The notes under the pieces: model-generated
What the model was told of the DNA's origin: nothing
Database searches by the model: none
Seen by the model: the letters and a program-made list of their open reading frames with translations, nothing else
Assembly (NCBI GenBank): GCA_029204225.1
Contig: CM055103.1
Location: 6,820,852-6,880,851 of the forward strand
DNA: 60,000 nt
Origin: Diphasiastrum complanatum
Taxonomy: Eukaryota > Streptophyta > Lycopodiopsida > Lycopodiales > Lycopodiaceae
Reading direction: 5' to 3'
Part shown: positions 10,190 through 20,936 of the stretch, in pieces
How the letters are laid out: every line of letters begins with the position of its first letter
Position numbering within the stretch: the stretch's first letter is position 1
Position numbers and translations under genes: made by a program

Positions 10190-12473
10190 TGTGCAACCGG
10201 CTACCGTCGATGGGTGTGTCGAACGGTGTCCCATCTAACTTCTCCAGATTCATGGCTCCATGATTAAAAATTTCTTTGATCCGATAAGGACCTTCGCCTA
10301 TGAATTTCAATTTTCCTTGATCCCTTGGTTTTATGCATCGGGACTAGATCTCCGGAATGAAGATCCTTCTTTTGTAACCTGCGATCATGCCATGCTTTGC
10401 GTCTTTTCTTTTCAGCTGCCAGTGCATGCACAACTAGTAAGCGTGTTTCACAAACTTCGTGCAGAGCTTCGTGGCATAGTTGTAGAGATTTGGATTCATT
10501 TAGGCATTGCGTTGTAGCAATCCTTAATGAAAGGACTAAAAACTCTACTGGCATTACAACATCCTGACCATATACCAATTGGAAGTATGTTTGATCAGTG
10601 CTTCCCTTATATGTTGTCCTGAATACCCACAGAGCAGCATGCAACTTATGTTCCCAATCTGATCTGCTAGCTTCAACTGTTTTTGTGAGCACACTACACA
10701 AGATCTTATTGGATGATTCTGCTTGCTCATTACCACGATGATAATAAGACGTACTGGTTCTATGGATCACGAAGAATTCCTCCAACAGGACCTTGATGGT
10801 CTCATTGATGAAATAACTTCCGCGATTGCTGACTATCTCCACCGGGCATCCAAAGCACACAATGATATTTTCATAAAGGAAGTTGGCAGTTGTCCTAGCA
10901 TCAACTACTCTTACTACCTTGGCTTCGACCCACTTGGTGAGATAGTTCGTGGCTACGATTATGTATCGAACCTGAGTGCTTCTTGCTACAGGGTGAATTG
11001 GACCGATGTAATCCAATCTTCACTTTTCGAATGGTGCTTGGGCTAAGACTGGGGGCAGTAGGTCATAATTCAATCTCGTTGGTCTTCTTTCCCTTTGGCA
11101 CACATCACGCTTCCTCATGTATTCCTCTGTGCCCTTATGAATCGTTGGCCACCAACATCCTGATTGTAGGATCTTGCAAACTGTAATGTTGCAAAATGGC
11201 CTCCACTCATGCCTTTATGAGAAAGCGAAATGATCTGGGTGGTCTCATGAGGAAGAATACAACATCGAAGAATCCCATCTGGTACTCTTTGGTATAATTG
11301 GCTGGCAATCAGCTGATAAGGTCTAGCTTTCAAGATCAATTTTCGCTAGTCCGCCTTTGGTAGCGATTTGTCTGGTTGGCCCCGCATTAGATATTCAACA
11401 ATGTCGGCAGCCCATTCTGGTACTGTGTCTACGTAAAATAAGGCAGCATCAGCCAGCTCATCGTCGGGTTGGGTGGCAACCTCCTTTCCCTTGATTTGGG
11501 ACACATGATCTGTCATGTAGTGTTGTTTTTCCTTGCGAACTACTATCCGAAAATCAAACTCCAACAGCGAAGTAGCCTTTTGGTGATTCTCCCAGTGTTG
11601 CAAGTTTTGTCAACGAGATAGGGCAAGGGTTGATGGTCCGTATAAAAAGCAAAATGTGTGGCCATCAGGTAGTGCCGAAACTTTTTAACCACATAGATCA
11701 TCGTCAGTGCTTCCCGCTCTGTGGTTGAATAATTCATTTCTGTATCATTGAGCTGTCGGCTTGCAAATCGGATTAAAAAATTCTTTTTGTATTTTCTTGG
11801 TTGGGTTAAGACTGCTCCAACTGCATACTTCGATGCGTCCGTATGCACATGAAACTCAATGGACCAATTGGGTGGACGTAAGATTGGTGATGAAACCAAT
11901 GCATCTTTAAGCTTTTGGAAAGCCTTTAGGATTTTCTCGTTCCAATGTGGATCTGTTGTGAGTTTGTAAATTGGTCAGGCTAACTCCGCAAATTCAGAAT
12001 GAAGATCCTATAATAATTAGCATGACCCATGAAGATGTAGACTTCGCAGATCGTTCCTGGTGGTGGTAGATCAACAATGATTTTGATTTTTGATAGGTCT
12101 ATGGCGATCCCGTGTCTCGATACTATATGGCCGAGAATCAAGCCATGTATGATCCAAAATTGACATTTTTCTGGATTCAAGGAGATCTGAAAATTGCAAC
12201 ATTTTTGTAGCACCTTCTCCATATTGGATAAGTGTTCTGAGTCTGGTCCATGCACGCACATATCGTCCAGAAAAATTTTCAAATTTTTTTGCAAATACTC
12301 TTTGAATGCCGCTGCATGACTCGTTGGAAAGTGCTTGGGGCATTGCAAAGTTCGAATGGCATCACCTTATAGGCATAGGTTCCCCATTCCGTGGCAAATG
12401 TTGTCTTATGCTAGTCTTGGGATGCTATCTTCACCTGATTGTAACCGCTGAAGCCGTCTAAAAAACTATAGGT
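10190..12473 (-). pseudogene. gypsy pol fragment: RT (partial), RNase H, integrase
   Basis: Minus strand. It enters RT at YSFLDGFSGYNQV (12473, first catalytic Asp), then THKTTFATEWGTYAYKVMPF, a degenerate ILDD-type box (KIFLDDMCVHG), and LGHIVSRHGIAIDLSKI. RNase H (11899-11543) keeps TDAS, TEREAL and YTDHQ. A zinc-binding H2C2 region (11339-11115, SHKGMSGGHFA) and the integrase core (11016-10264) follow. In the core, DYIGP and the Glu of EQAESSNK are kept, but the second catalytic Asp is Asn (SNRGSYF). The C-terminal part (FNHGAMNLEKLDGTPFDTPI) ends near 10200, with no chromodomain. The RT N-terminus, protease and gag are absent: at 12474 the sequence turns into a repeat array. Family resemblance is to Tat/Athila-type pol. 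Confidence 0.85.
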
Positions 12474-13090
12474 TCTATCAAGGACACTTTTTCAGATAAA
12501 AAGCTTGATATCTCTCAGATCTTCGAGAAGTAACTCTCACAAGGATCACAGTAGCTGAATCTGGGTCAGATCTCACTATGGAATTCTCTACAAGAGTTAA
12601 CTCTTGCACTAAGTGAAAATTTCAATATATGCGAGGGTCCAGAACCACTATTTCGGCTTGATCTTCACCAAATCTCTATACTAACTCTCGTAGGCTTCAT
12701 CATTGATGGACATTTTGAATCGATTGAGATGGTCTGCGAGAGTTCTTATTGGAAGGATTTGCTGGATCTTCACCTTTTTAGTGATTTTTTAGCACTTAAA
12801 TCCAATTTTCTGCTCACTAGAATCAAACTAGCTCTCACAAGCTCTTCTGTATCCTTGTCTCACTGAGATGAAACTTCATAAACCTCTACGAGAGTTCTTG
12901 CCCACTGGAACTGAAAATGTTAGTGTCTGCGAGGGTTCTTTGGTACTTTCTCGTCTTTTTTTCACTGGGAACTCTCGCACAGGCACTTAGACATCAAACT
13001 AACTCTCGCAAGCTTCTCTATGTCCTAGTCTCACTGAGATGGAACTTCAGAGGGCTCTGCGAGAGTTCTGGTGAAGATTTGCATTTTTTT
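12474..13090. repeat. diverged tandem array, ~160-bp unit
   Basis: Units carry the succession caaactaactctcgcaag, ctcactgagatg, a run of about 20 bp, then ctctgcgagagttct. Clear unit starts are near 12680, 12823 and 12985, giving a spacing of about 150-165 bp. It separates a cut gypsy RT (12473) from a cut copia pol (13094), so it may be part of the LTR or UTR of another, otherwise lost, element. Confidence 0.6.
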
Positions 13091-13093
13091 CTT

Positions 13094-13740
13094 TTAAGGA
13101 TTTGCAAGCTTTGAGCACTGATATGACCAAACCTTTGATGCCAAAGATCACTTCGACTATCAACAGTGCTTACCATAGCTTGAGTAAAAGATCTCGCATT
13201 CAATTTGTAGAGTCGATTACCGTTGACTCTAGCTCCTGTAGCAATCACTTTGTAGTGATTCTTGATGTCTTTGACAAGACATTTGTCACTATCAAACTCA
13301 ACTTTGAGTTGTTGATCAGCCATCGTCCCAACAGATAGTAGATTGTTAGCTAAGCCAGGTACATATTGCACATTGCTTATCTGCTTTATCTTCCCACTGG
13401 CTAACTTCACTGGTATCACTCCAACTCCTTTAACAGATAGCAATTTGCCATCAGCTTGTCCAACTTCATCACCATTGTCAATTTCCTTGAGTTCGGAAAA
13501 CCACTCTTTCCTTGAAGTCATGTGCTTGGATGCACCACTATCAATGTACCAGGTATCCTTGGCTTCATCACTTGTCATTAATGCTATAATGAACAATTTT
13601 GAACTCTCACCTGTATCATCTTCATATTGATCATCATCGTATTGATGTTGATCAGTATAATTGTCTGCATAATAATAGTCATCAAATTGATGCTGATCAA
13701 CATAATTTCCCGCTTGCCATTTGTCTTTTCTTTGTTCCAT
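13094..13740 (-). pseudogene. copia C1 protease and GAG-pre-integrase region, truncated
   Basis: Minus strand, open for about 215 codons from 13740. An acidic Tyr/Asp/His-rich linker (YVDQHQFDDYYYADNY) is followed by the aspartic protease motif WYIDSGASKHMTSRKEWFSE, the strand pattern GVGVIPVKLASGKIKQISNV, YVPGLANNLLSVG, and the GAG-pre-integrase motif SDLWHQRFGHIS. Similarity ends at about 13094, before the integrase zinc-binding Cys pair, where the ~160-bp repeat array begins. Protease catalytic residues (D-S-G) are intact. Integrase, RT and RNase H of this copy are missing. Confidence 0.88.
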
Positions 13741-13746
13741 CTCCTT

Positions 13747-14593
13747 CTATTTCTTGAAGCATTCACGCTCCCAGTGACCAGGTTTGTTGCAGTACCTACA
13801 ATTTTCAGGTTTATTTTGTCTTGAATAGCCGCGTCCTTGACCTCGGCCTTGATTCCAATTACCTCGATTCGGATTATCATTGACTTGCTCATGAAATTGT
13901 TGAAATGATCCCTGGCCTGAGTTTCCTCCTCTCAATTGATACCTTCCATGGCCAAATCTTCCACCTCGTCCTCTAACTGCAAGAGCTTGGCATAGCTCCT
14001 GTTACGATGATTTAAGTTCTCTTGACGTTGCTCTTCTTGCAAAAGCAATCCACCTAGTTCTTCATAGGTTGGAAAATTTTCTCTTGTGGCTATACTCGTC
14101 ACAAACATCTGATGTGACTCACTCAGACTATTCAATGTCAGTTGCACGATCTCACGATCTTGTACTCGCTCTCCAACTGCTGCTAATTGATCAAGGATCT
14201 CTTTGATCTTCAGTATGTGATCGGCAATAGTTGCACCATCATCCATTCGCAATGTATGCAACTTTGTCTTCAGAAATAGTATTCGAGATGTATTTGTCAT
14301 TTCAAACTGTTGCCTTCAATGTATCCCACGTTTCTTTTGGTCCTTCTGAATCTGAAATATAGGGAATAATTGCATCTCTAACTGATAAGTTGATGACATT
14401 CTAGGCTTTCTGTTTTCTCCTATCAAATGCACCCATCTTCTTCAATCATTGGCCTTGTCTCTTCACCTGTCACGATCTCCCATAGCTCTTTTTCCATCAA
14501 AATGTTCTTCAGTTTGAATTTCCAAACTACATAGTTGCTGGCACCTTCCAATTTGCTTGACTCATTAAGGACACTCTCGCTTAGAGTTGCCAT
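13747..14593 (-). pseudogene. copia C1 gag
   Basis: Starts at the minus-strand ATG at 14593: MATLSESVLNESSKLEGASN, then YVVWKFKLKNILMEKELWEI, the DUF4219-like N-terminus of plant copia gag. A frame break near 14430 and another near 14300 precede the UBN2-type helical core (SRILFLKTKLHTLRMDDGAT, LNSLSESHQMFVTSI, FPTYEELGGLLLQEEQRQ). A Gly/Arg/Asn-rich linker leads to one zinc knuckle, CRYCNKPGHWERECFKK (C-x2-C-x4-H-x4-C), close to 13750. The domain order is that of a normal copia gag; frameshifts and stops make this copy non-functional. Confidence 0.85.
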
Positions 14594-15418
14594 TACTGGA
14601 TAGATGAGTCTGGATCACAAATTTTATCACACCACAAAACTGTAAATTTTTGGTTATATACCTGATATCGGAATGGAGCGCAAAAGTACGGCTGCTCAGG
14701 ATCCTCTTTAACTTGCGCACATGGATCCGATATTGGAGCATGCGATATCGGACTGGAGTGCGGATGTACAACTACTCGGAATTCACTTTAGCTCGTGCGC
14801 TTGGATCTGATATCGGTACAGACAATATCTGGAGCGCGGATGTACGATTGCTCGGGTTTCTCTTCAGCTAGTGCGCTTGGATCCGATATTGGTAAAAAAG
14901 GAGAGAATATAAGAACTTTTCAAAGAGAATATTTCAGATTCTAACTTCGGCGAGGCGGCTACGCCGCCTCCTCTTTGCTTAGATTTCGAAATGAGTGATC
15001 GTCCAAACAGACAGATATCAGTAATGTGAAAAGTATGAAACCTCAAAGCTCTAAACGGCAGTACTAGACATTGTCTGGTGTGATTTGCAGTACCCCAAAC
15101 AAACAAATGAGAGATTTCTTGGCACAACTCTCTGACAAATGGCACTTTTTACAAAGACTAAAAAAAATTGTAAAACTTTTCTCACTCAACAGATTTTCAA
15201 TCTGTCTGATGCTGCCCTGGCCTTTCCGATGCCTCCGGGACTGTGTCTTCGTTCCCCACTAGTAACTGTGAGCTCCAAAACCTGCAAAATACATCAAGAA
15301 GGATTTCTTCCAGTCTTTTTGTCTCTCGAAGCTCTCACCTCCTATGAAGGACTTTCTCACTTCGTTGCGGAGCCTGTGACAAGCTGTATCCATTGATCAG
15401 GCACGCATGACTATCGTA
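14594..15418 (-). other. untranslated leader of copia C1
   Basis: About 825 bp between PBS and gag ATG, unusually long for a copia element with a 249-bp LTR. Its gag-proximal part is a three-copy ~81-bp tandem repeat (14658-14897); the PBS-proximal part contains ggcgaggcggctacgccgcc (14949-14968), a GC-rich inverted repeat. No coding signal is seen. Confidence 0.55.
14658..14897. repeat. three-copy tandem repeat, ~81 bp, in copia C1 leader
   Basis: Each unit contains gatatcgg, ggagcgc/ggagtgcgg, a tgtac core, gctcgg/ctactcgg, a ctttagct block and ggatc[ct]gatat. Unit starts are near 14662, 14743 and 14825. Copies differ at many positions, so the duplication is old relative to point decay. 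Confidence 0.75.
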
Positions 15419-15430
15419 GCTCTGATACCA
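15419..15430 (-). promoter_or_regulatory. primer binding site of copia C1 (initiator tRNA-Met)
   Basis: Minus strand TGGTATCAGAGC directly after the LTR end TTGACA. It is complementary to the 3' end of plant initiator tRNA-Met, the usual copia primer. Confidence 0.9.
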
Positions 15431-15679
15431 TGTCAAGAATCAGATATGCAACATCAAGCATTCACCAACGAATCCGGAAGAAGAACACGCACTATCAATC
15501 TATCACACTACATCATACAGAATGTAAAAAGTACAAATAATCCCTGAACCCCTGATAGAGAGAGAAAACCTACGGGTAGACTAATAGACTAGCCTACGGC
15601 TAATGACAGCTGGTCATAGCTGTCAACATTAATATACCTCGTAAATAGTAACAATAAAGTTTATCATTGATTTCTAACA
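15431..15679 (-). repeat. 5' LTR of copia C1 (249 bp)
   Basis: Minus strand TGTTAGAAATCAATGATAAA ... GATTCTTGACA, bounded by TG and CA and followed directly by the primer site. The first 48 bp recur at 5614-5661. The sequence outside its 5' edge (15680 onward) is gypsy element T pol. Confidence 0.9.
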
Positions 15680-17349
15680 GGGAAAAACTCAATCTGATTC
15701 GAGTTATACTTCAGATAGGGAATTTCTTCATCAGAGAAACAATCCAGTGACACTACTAATTATGTAGATATTCAATGCCTGGAGTGTTATGAGATTGATG
15801 AAGAAGGACCAGAACATAATGGTTCTCAAGGCCAAGAAATTTATGGAAAAAGTGAAGTCAATTTAACCATGGGAATGATTGATATTGATCAAATTTACAA
15901 GATTCCCATTGGACCAGAAAAAGAAGTCAATATATTCTTACATTCATTGAAATATGAAATGGGTACATATCAAAACCTATTGAAAGAATATGAAGATGTA
16001 TTTGCTTGGAAATGAACTAATTTAAAAAGTATTCCAACTAAATTTGGCGATCATTGAACTGATTTGAAACTTGAAGCTTTTCCAGTTCGTCAACGACAAT
16101 ATCGATTAAACTCGAAATATTCTTTAATGGTGAAAGCAGAGCTCGATAAATACTTGGAAACATGTATTATCCAGTCTTGAGCATTGAATGAGTCTCACCC
16201 ATTGTCATCATACCAAAAAAAAAATTGGAAAAATTGGAGTATGCCAGGATTTTCAGAAACTTAATGATGCAACTAAAAAGGATTATCATCATTTGTCTTT
16301 TACAGATTCAATACTTGATAAAGTTGCAGGTTATGAGAAGTACAGTTTTCTGGATGGGTTCTCAGGATGTAATCAGGTCCAAATAAGAAAAGAAGATCAG
16401 AATAAGCCACTTTTACGACTGATTGGGGAACCTATCCATACACGAGAATGCCTTTTGGACTTTGTAATGCCCTAGCAACATTCCAGAGGATGATGATAGT
16501 AATATTTCAGGATTTTCTAAGGAAATTTCTTGAAATATTAATAGATGATTTTTGTGTTTTTAGTTCTACAAAGGACCATCCAGATAAATCCAAACAAAAT
16601 TTACAAAGATACAAAGAAACATCGATTTCATTACATGTTGAAAAGTCGGAAAGATGGATTGAAGTAGATCAAAACAAAGTCAAGATAATCAAAGCCTTGC
16701 AACCACCTACAAACTTGATAGAGTTAAGAGGTTTTCTTGGTCACTTGGGATACTACAGAAGATTTATCAAGGATTATGCTATTGTGGCATCTCCCTTCAC
16801 AAAACTTTTAAAGAAGAATGTTGATTATAATTGGGAGGAGGATTGCCAAAGAGCATTTGAGCGTTTGAAAGATGAATTAAAATCAGTTCCAATATTAAGA
16901 CCTCCTAATTGGGATAAAAAATTTCACGTATATGTGGATACTTCATCGTTTGTAGTGTTTTAAGCCTAAAAAATGATGCTAAACGAGATTACCCAATCTA
17001 TTATGTGGGTAGACAGCTTTCTATTTCTGAGAAAAACTATTCAACGACTAAAAGAGAAACTTTGGGCATGATTTATTCTGTCAAAAAGTTTTGACATTAG
17101 TCAATTAGCTACACATTTACTTTTTATGTTGATCATTATGCTATCAAGTACTTGGTGAATAAGCCTGATCTGTCAAGAAGAATAGCTCGATGGATTTTGC
17201 TGTTATCTGAGTTTGATTATACAGTCGAGATTCGACCTGACAAATGTCATTCAAACGCAGATTATTTATCAAGGCTTGAAATTAAAGAACAAAAAGATCC
17301 AGTTTCTGATATGCTTCCATATGAGGAAGTAATGTTGTTATCAACTTAG
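15680..17349 (+). pseudogene. Tat/Athila-like pol: RT and RNase H (element T body)
   Basis: Plus strand, broken across frames. After a linker (CYEIDEEGPEHNGSQ, then LLKEYEDVFAWK) come RT blocks: FPVRQRQYRLN, DFQKLNDATKKDYHHLSFTD, YSFLDGFSGCNQV (catalytic Asp kept), MPFGLCNALATFQRMM, and the ILIDDFCVFSS box with both Asp. A short deletion follows (SERWIEVDQNK replaces the usual LGH block), then FLGHLGYYRRFIKDYA. RNase H shows YVDTSS, STTKRETLGMIYSVKKF and YVDHYAIKYL, then the tether WILLLSEFDYTVEIRPDK. The sequence starts abruptly at the copia C1 LTR edge, so protease and gag are missing here; gag of the probable same element lies inverted at 1-1191. Confidence 0.85.
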
Positions 17350-18617
17350 GATTCATGGTATACGGATATCATTGAATATTTGCAAACTTTACAATATCCA
17401 GTGGGAATGACCAGAGAAGAGAAAAATGTTTTCCAATATCGAGTTGCTCCCTATACCATAATTTTAGGCATTTTATACAAGATGAAAAATGATGAAGAAC
17501 TTAGAAGATGCTTGAGAGAAAGACCAAATTCAGAAAGTAATCATATCTTTCCATGTAGAAGATGTTGGAGGCCATTTTGCAATGAGAAGTACAGTAAAAA
17601 AACTCATGAATGGAAAATATTGGTGGCCACAACAATGCATCGAGACGCTCATCAGTTTATTATGAACTGTGACCCATATCAATGAGTTGGCAAACCAACA
17701 GCTTCCAGCAATTGGTCTTTAACACCAATTTGCCATTAGCACCCTTTGAAAAATGGGGGATTGATTTTGTGGGTCCTATCAAACCAACCAAAAGGCATAA
17801 GAAGAATCGATATATACTGGTAGCCACGGACTATTGTACAAAAATGGTCGGGGCTGAAGCAACAAAAAGAAACGATGCAAAGATAGTTGTTAATTTTCTC
17901 TTTATAAATATAATTACCAAGTATGGATGCCCGTTGGAGTTGGTGAGTGACAGGGGAACTCATTTTATATATCAAACTATTGCAGAATTGTTGAAATATT
18001 CTATGATTACCCATCAAAGACTACACCTTACAATCCAAAAGCCAATGGATTAACGGAAAGAGCCAACGGTATATTATGTAAATTTTGAACAAAATTACAG
18101 ATAAACATTCCATAGATTGGGACAATAAGCTGCCATCTGTTCTTTGGGCTTATAGAAATACTGAGAAAATAACAACAATGAAAGCCCCATTTTATTTGGT
18201 CTATGGTATGTATCCAATACTACCAATTGAGTTCGATGTTCCTACTTATTGAATTCAAGAGTCTAAGAGAGATGAACCCAATCAGATGAGTTATGATAGG
18301 TTGCATAGTATATCTCGATTAGAGGAGGATCAATATATTGTGCCCTACATAGAACCTATCAAATCCAAGCAAAACGAAAAGCAAGATATGATTTGAATTT
18401 AAAGAAAATCTCTTTGAAAGAAGGAGATTTTGCTTTACTTTACGATAGTCGACATATGAAGTTTCCAGGAAAGCTGCACACAAGGTGGATGAGACCATAC
18501 AAAGTGATGGAAATATTTGCAAATGGTTCTATTCAATTGGCAGACCAAGATCGATTATTGGATACTCGAGTAAATGGAGCTCGAGTGAAAAAATATAATG
18601 AAGCTTCAAATATCTAA
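17350..18617 (+). pseudogene. Tat/Athila-like integrase (element T body)
   Basis: Zinc-binding region at about 17620-17700: HRDAHQFIMNCDPYQ, with the second Cys of the C-x2-C pair replaced by Tyr. Core: WGIDFVGPIKPTKRHKKNRY, LVSDRGTHF and, after a frame break near 18030, ANGLTERANGILCK, so the D-D-E triad is retained. It then shows SVLWAYRN, LVYGMYPILPIEFDVPTY and the C-terminal DFALLYDSRHMKFPGKLHTR, ending NGARVKKYNEASNI at 18617, with no chromodomain. Stops and frameshifts inactivate it. A polypurine-like tract (18785-18800) and a spacer follow; the next block of element T is the coiled-coil ORF after the nested insertions (37552). Confidence 0.87.
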
Positions 18618-18784
18618 TCTTTGGTTTTATATTTCTTTTTTCTTTTCGTATTTTTGTACTTCAATTATGTCATTGTAGTTTTCAGAAAGAAATAAATCTC
18701 TTGGTTTAACGTAAGCAAATTTAAATCTATGCTTTTCCAAGAGAAATTCATTTTTATTTTTTCTTCAACAAGGACGTTTCACAA

Positions 18785-18800
18785 TTTGAGGGGGAGGAGA
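18785..18800 (+). promoter_or_regulatory. polypurine tract after element T pol
   Basis: tttgagggggaggaga lies 170 bp after the pol stop. Tat/Athila-type elements carry such internal tracts between pol and the extra ORF, so it need not mark the 3' LTR edge. Confidence 0.6.
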
Positions 18801-18835
18801 GTTATACTTCAATTTTCAATTTTCAATTTTTTTTT

Positions 18836-19103
18836 CGAGTTTTTCGATCTAGTGAAGCCTTGTAAGTGTCTCGCAATTTGAACTTATGTATCGAAATTTT
18901 TCATATTTTGAAGTATCGAATAATTTTAGAGTCGAGTTGATAAGAGTTAGTATCGAAAAATTCTTTTTTTTTCCGAGTTTTTCGATCTAGTGAAGCCTTG
19001 TAAGTGTCTCGCAATTTAAACTTATGTATCAAAATTTTTCATATTTTGAAGTATCGAATAATTTTAGAGTCGAGTCGATAAGAGTCAGTATTGGAAAATT
19101 CTA
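18836..19103. repeat. two-copy tandem duplication, 138-bp period
   Basis: cgagtttttcgatctagtga begins at 18836 and again at 18974; both copies continue through gtaagtgtctcgcaattt, catattttgaagtatcgaat and agagtcgagt[tc]gataagag with few differences. The duplication is fairly recent compared with the surrounding pol decay. Confidence 0.85.
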
Positions 19104-19515
19104 AATGTTTTTCGATCCAATTTTAGATACGAGTCGAGTGTGTATCAAAAAATTCTAAATCTCCTATAGGGTCCAACTTCTAAAAAGAAGTTTTGTCACC
19201 TCATTAACTGCCAATGTACTTTTATTATCAAGACACTTTTTGGAGTTAATGTGAGAAGGAGCCATTCTGGCAATGACATGTGTCCCTTCTTATTTTTGGA
19301 ATCGTTGAAAAAGAACTTAACCAGTTCTCTTCATTATGAACGGTTATCTTTTGTCATGTCTCTAACGCATTTGTCATATCTATAACGCAGTACAACGCTC
19401 ATTTTAGCTCACCTATTTTAAAGATTATGAATGTGTTCCATTCATAAAATGGGCGAGCGACATTATCTTTAACATTGACAAAAATCCTACTATTTCACCG
19501 TCGGCTCTTATTTTT
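19104..19515. other. no gene; spacer of element T
   Basis: AT-rich sequence continuing the tcgagt / tatcgaaaaattc wording, then a stretch with catttgtcat and aacgca repeats. No coding signal. Confidence 0.4.
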
Positions 19516-19724
19516 AGCACCCTGCGCACGCGTCAGGGTGGGCCAGGCAGGGATGTTTTTTTTTTTTTTTAAACTGCTTGCCCTGGTGCCACGTGTCGGG
19601 CACCAGGGTTTATCCCATAAGCAAATCTCTGAGATAAACCAGTACCTATATATAACTGAACCCACCTACTTACTCACATGTGTGCAGGTGGGTGTGAAGC
19701 TGCCCAGTGCCACGTGTTTGGTTC
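19516..19724. mobile_element. left part of MITE-like inverted-repeat unit
   Basis: Starts agcaccctgcgcacgcgtca. The inverse complement of the right part's end (37548) reads agcaccctggcgcgtcagg, so together they form imperfect terminal inverted repeats, each bordered by TA. The unit holds a T run (19556-19570), a perfect 10-bp stem ccctggtgcc/ggcaccaggg (19581-19608) and an 8-bp stem acccacct/aggtgggt (19660-19693). It has no coding capacity. It is interrupted after ggttc (19720-19724) by element N; the rest resumes at 37389. Superfamily unknown. Confidence 0.5.
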
Positions 19725-20936
19725 TGTAGCGCAGGCATCCCAAAGGGAGCCGAGAACCACGACTTAGCGTCCCAGCCTTCAACTCTTTCCATCCAAACCC
19801 ACTTGATATACAAGCAACCAACTCGCAAACAATGATCAGACTTAACCAACTTGAAGTTCCGAAAAACCAACATTGAGATCCAACCTGGCGCCATGCCAGA
19901 TCGGGGGTCCCGATGTGGGTGACTTCCCTCCAAGCCAGCCGCCCGACATACATCAAACTTGACCAACTAGAAGCTTCGTTACAAACGAGTAACATCCATT
20001 CCAAGCAAGTGGTCTGACTTACATCAGACTTAACCAACTGAAAGCTTCGTCACGAGCGCTAGAAGCCAACCTGGAGCCACGCCAGACTGGACAGCCATAA
20101 ACAGGTAACATCCACCCAAGCAACCCATCCAACTCAGCCGATAGGTTAGAGCCCGTTCCCCAAGAGCTTAACTCATTCACGTTCATGCAAGGAACACTCA
20201 GAACCACAAGCCGCGACAGATATGGAAACAATCAGTTCCTGGACCAAATGGTCCCGACAACATACCGCTGGCGCCACGGACCGAATGGTCCCGACGGCAT
20301 ACCGCTGGCGTCCCGGGATACGACCCTCAGCTATGTGCCAAGTTAAAAATTTGGAAGCGGCCTTACAACTGGCGCTTTTACCGAACACTGAAACCTAGAA
20401 GGTAATCAGAGTCAGTTTGAGAAAAATTTATTGATAAATCTGAGAAGGTTACATTTCAAGTGTGTGACCGACCCTAGTCTCCGGGGCGCTAGCATGCCAA
20501 GGCGAGAGCCATGACAACATTCCAGCAAGGGAGGCTGAGACTTGGTTGGAGCTCGCCCTGAGTCGCAACCCGCACTCCCCTATAGTATTGGTGTGATTCG
20601 GCACCTCCCCTCATACTAAGCACTCTACCCAAGCTGGTAAAGCACATTTTTCTCTCTCTAGAATTTTCTCTTTCTAGAAACTCATTTTCTCTCTCTAGAT
20701 TTTATTGATCCCCAGGCTTCCTTTAATAATGCCTAGATCGTGTGAGGTGATTGCACATCGATCTGAGCTCTCTGGACTCCGCTAGAACCGATCAAAGATT
20801 TTCAGCCATGGGAACTTGGTGTCGGCTGGATTCTGGTCACAGTGGCGTCGGGAGCAGCAGGGGCGTTGCTGGCGCCGGGAACATAGCTGGCACTGATGGC
20901 GCCGGAAAGAAAGCTTGTAAAGGTAGCTTTACAACT
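19725..20936 (-). repeat. LTR of non-coding element N, copy 1 (3' LTR)
   Basis: In plus-strand reading it starts tgtagcgcaggcatcccaaa and ends gctttacaact, that is, an LTR running TGTTGTAAAG...GCGCTACA on the minus strand (first base mutated here). The polypurine tract lies at its inner side (20937 on). The outer 5 bp, ggttc (19720-19724), recur at 37384-37388. Nearest relative in the window is copy 2 (24451), with which it shares tgtagcgcaggc where copy 3 has tgtagcacatgc. Confidence 0.85.

Noticed and set aside
19666-20388. Long minus-strand frames (for example MVKSDVSQT..., MFPYLSRLV...) that recur at 23079-23823, 24413-24957, 26663-27392 and 36736-37346
   Set aside because: They lie inside the N LTR downstream of AATAAA and are kept open by internal repeats; both strands have equally long frames and no domain is visible.
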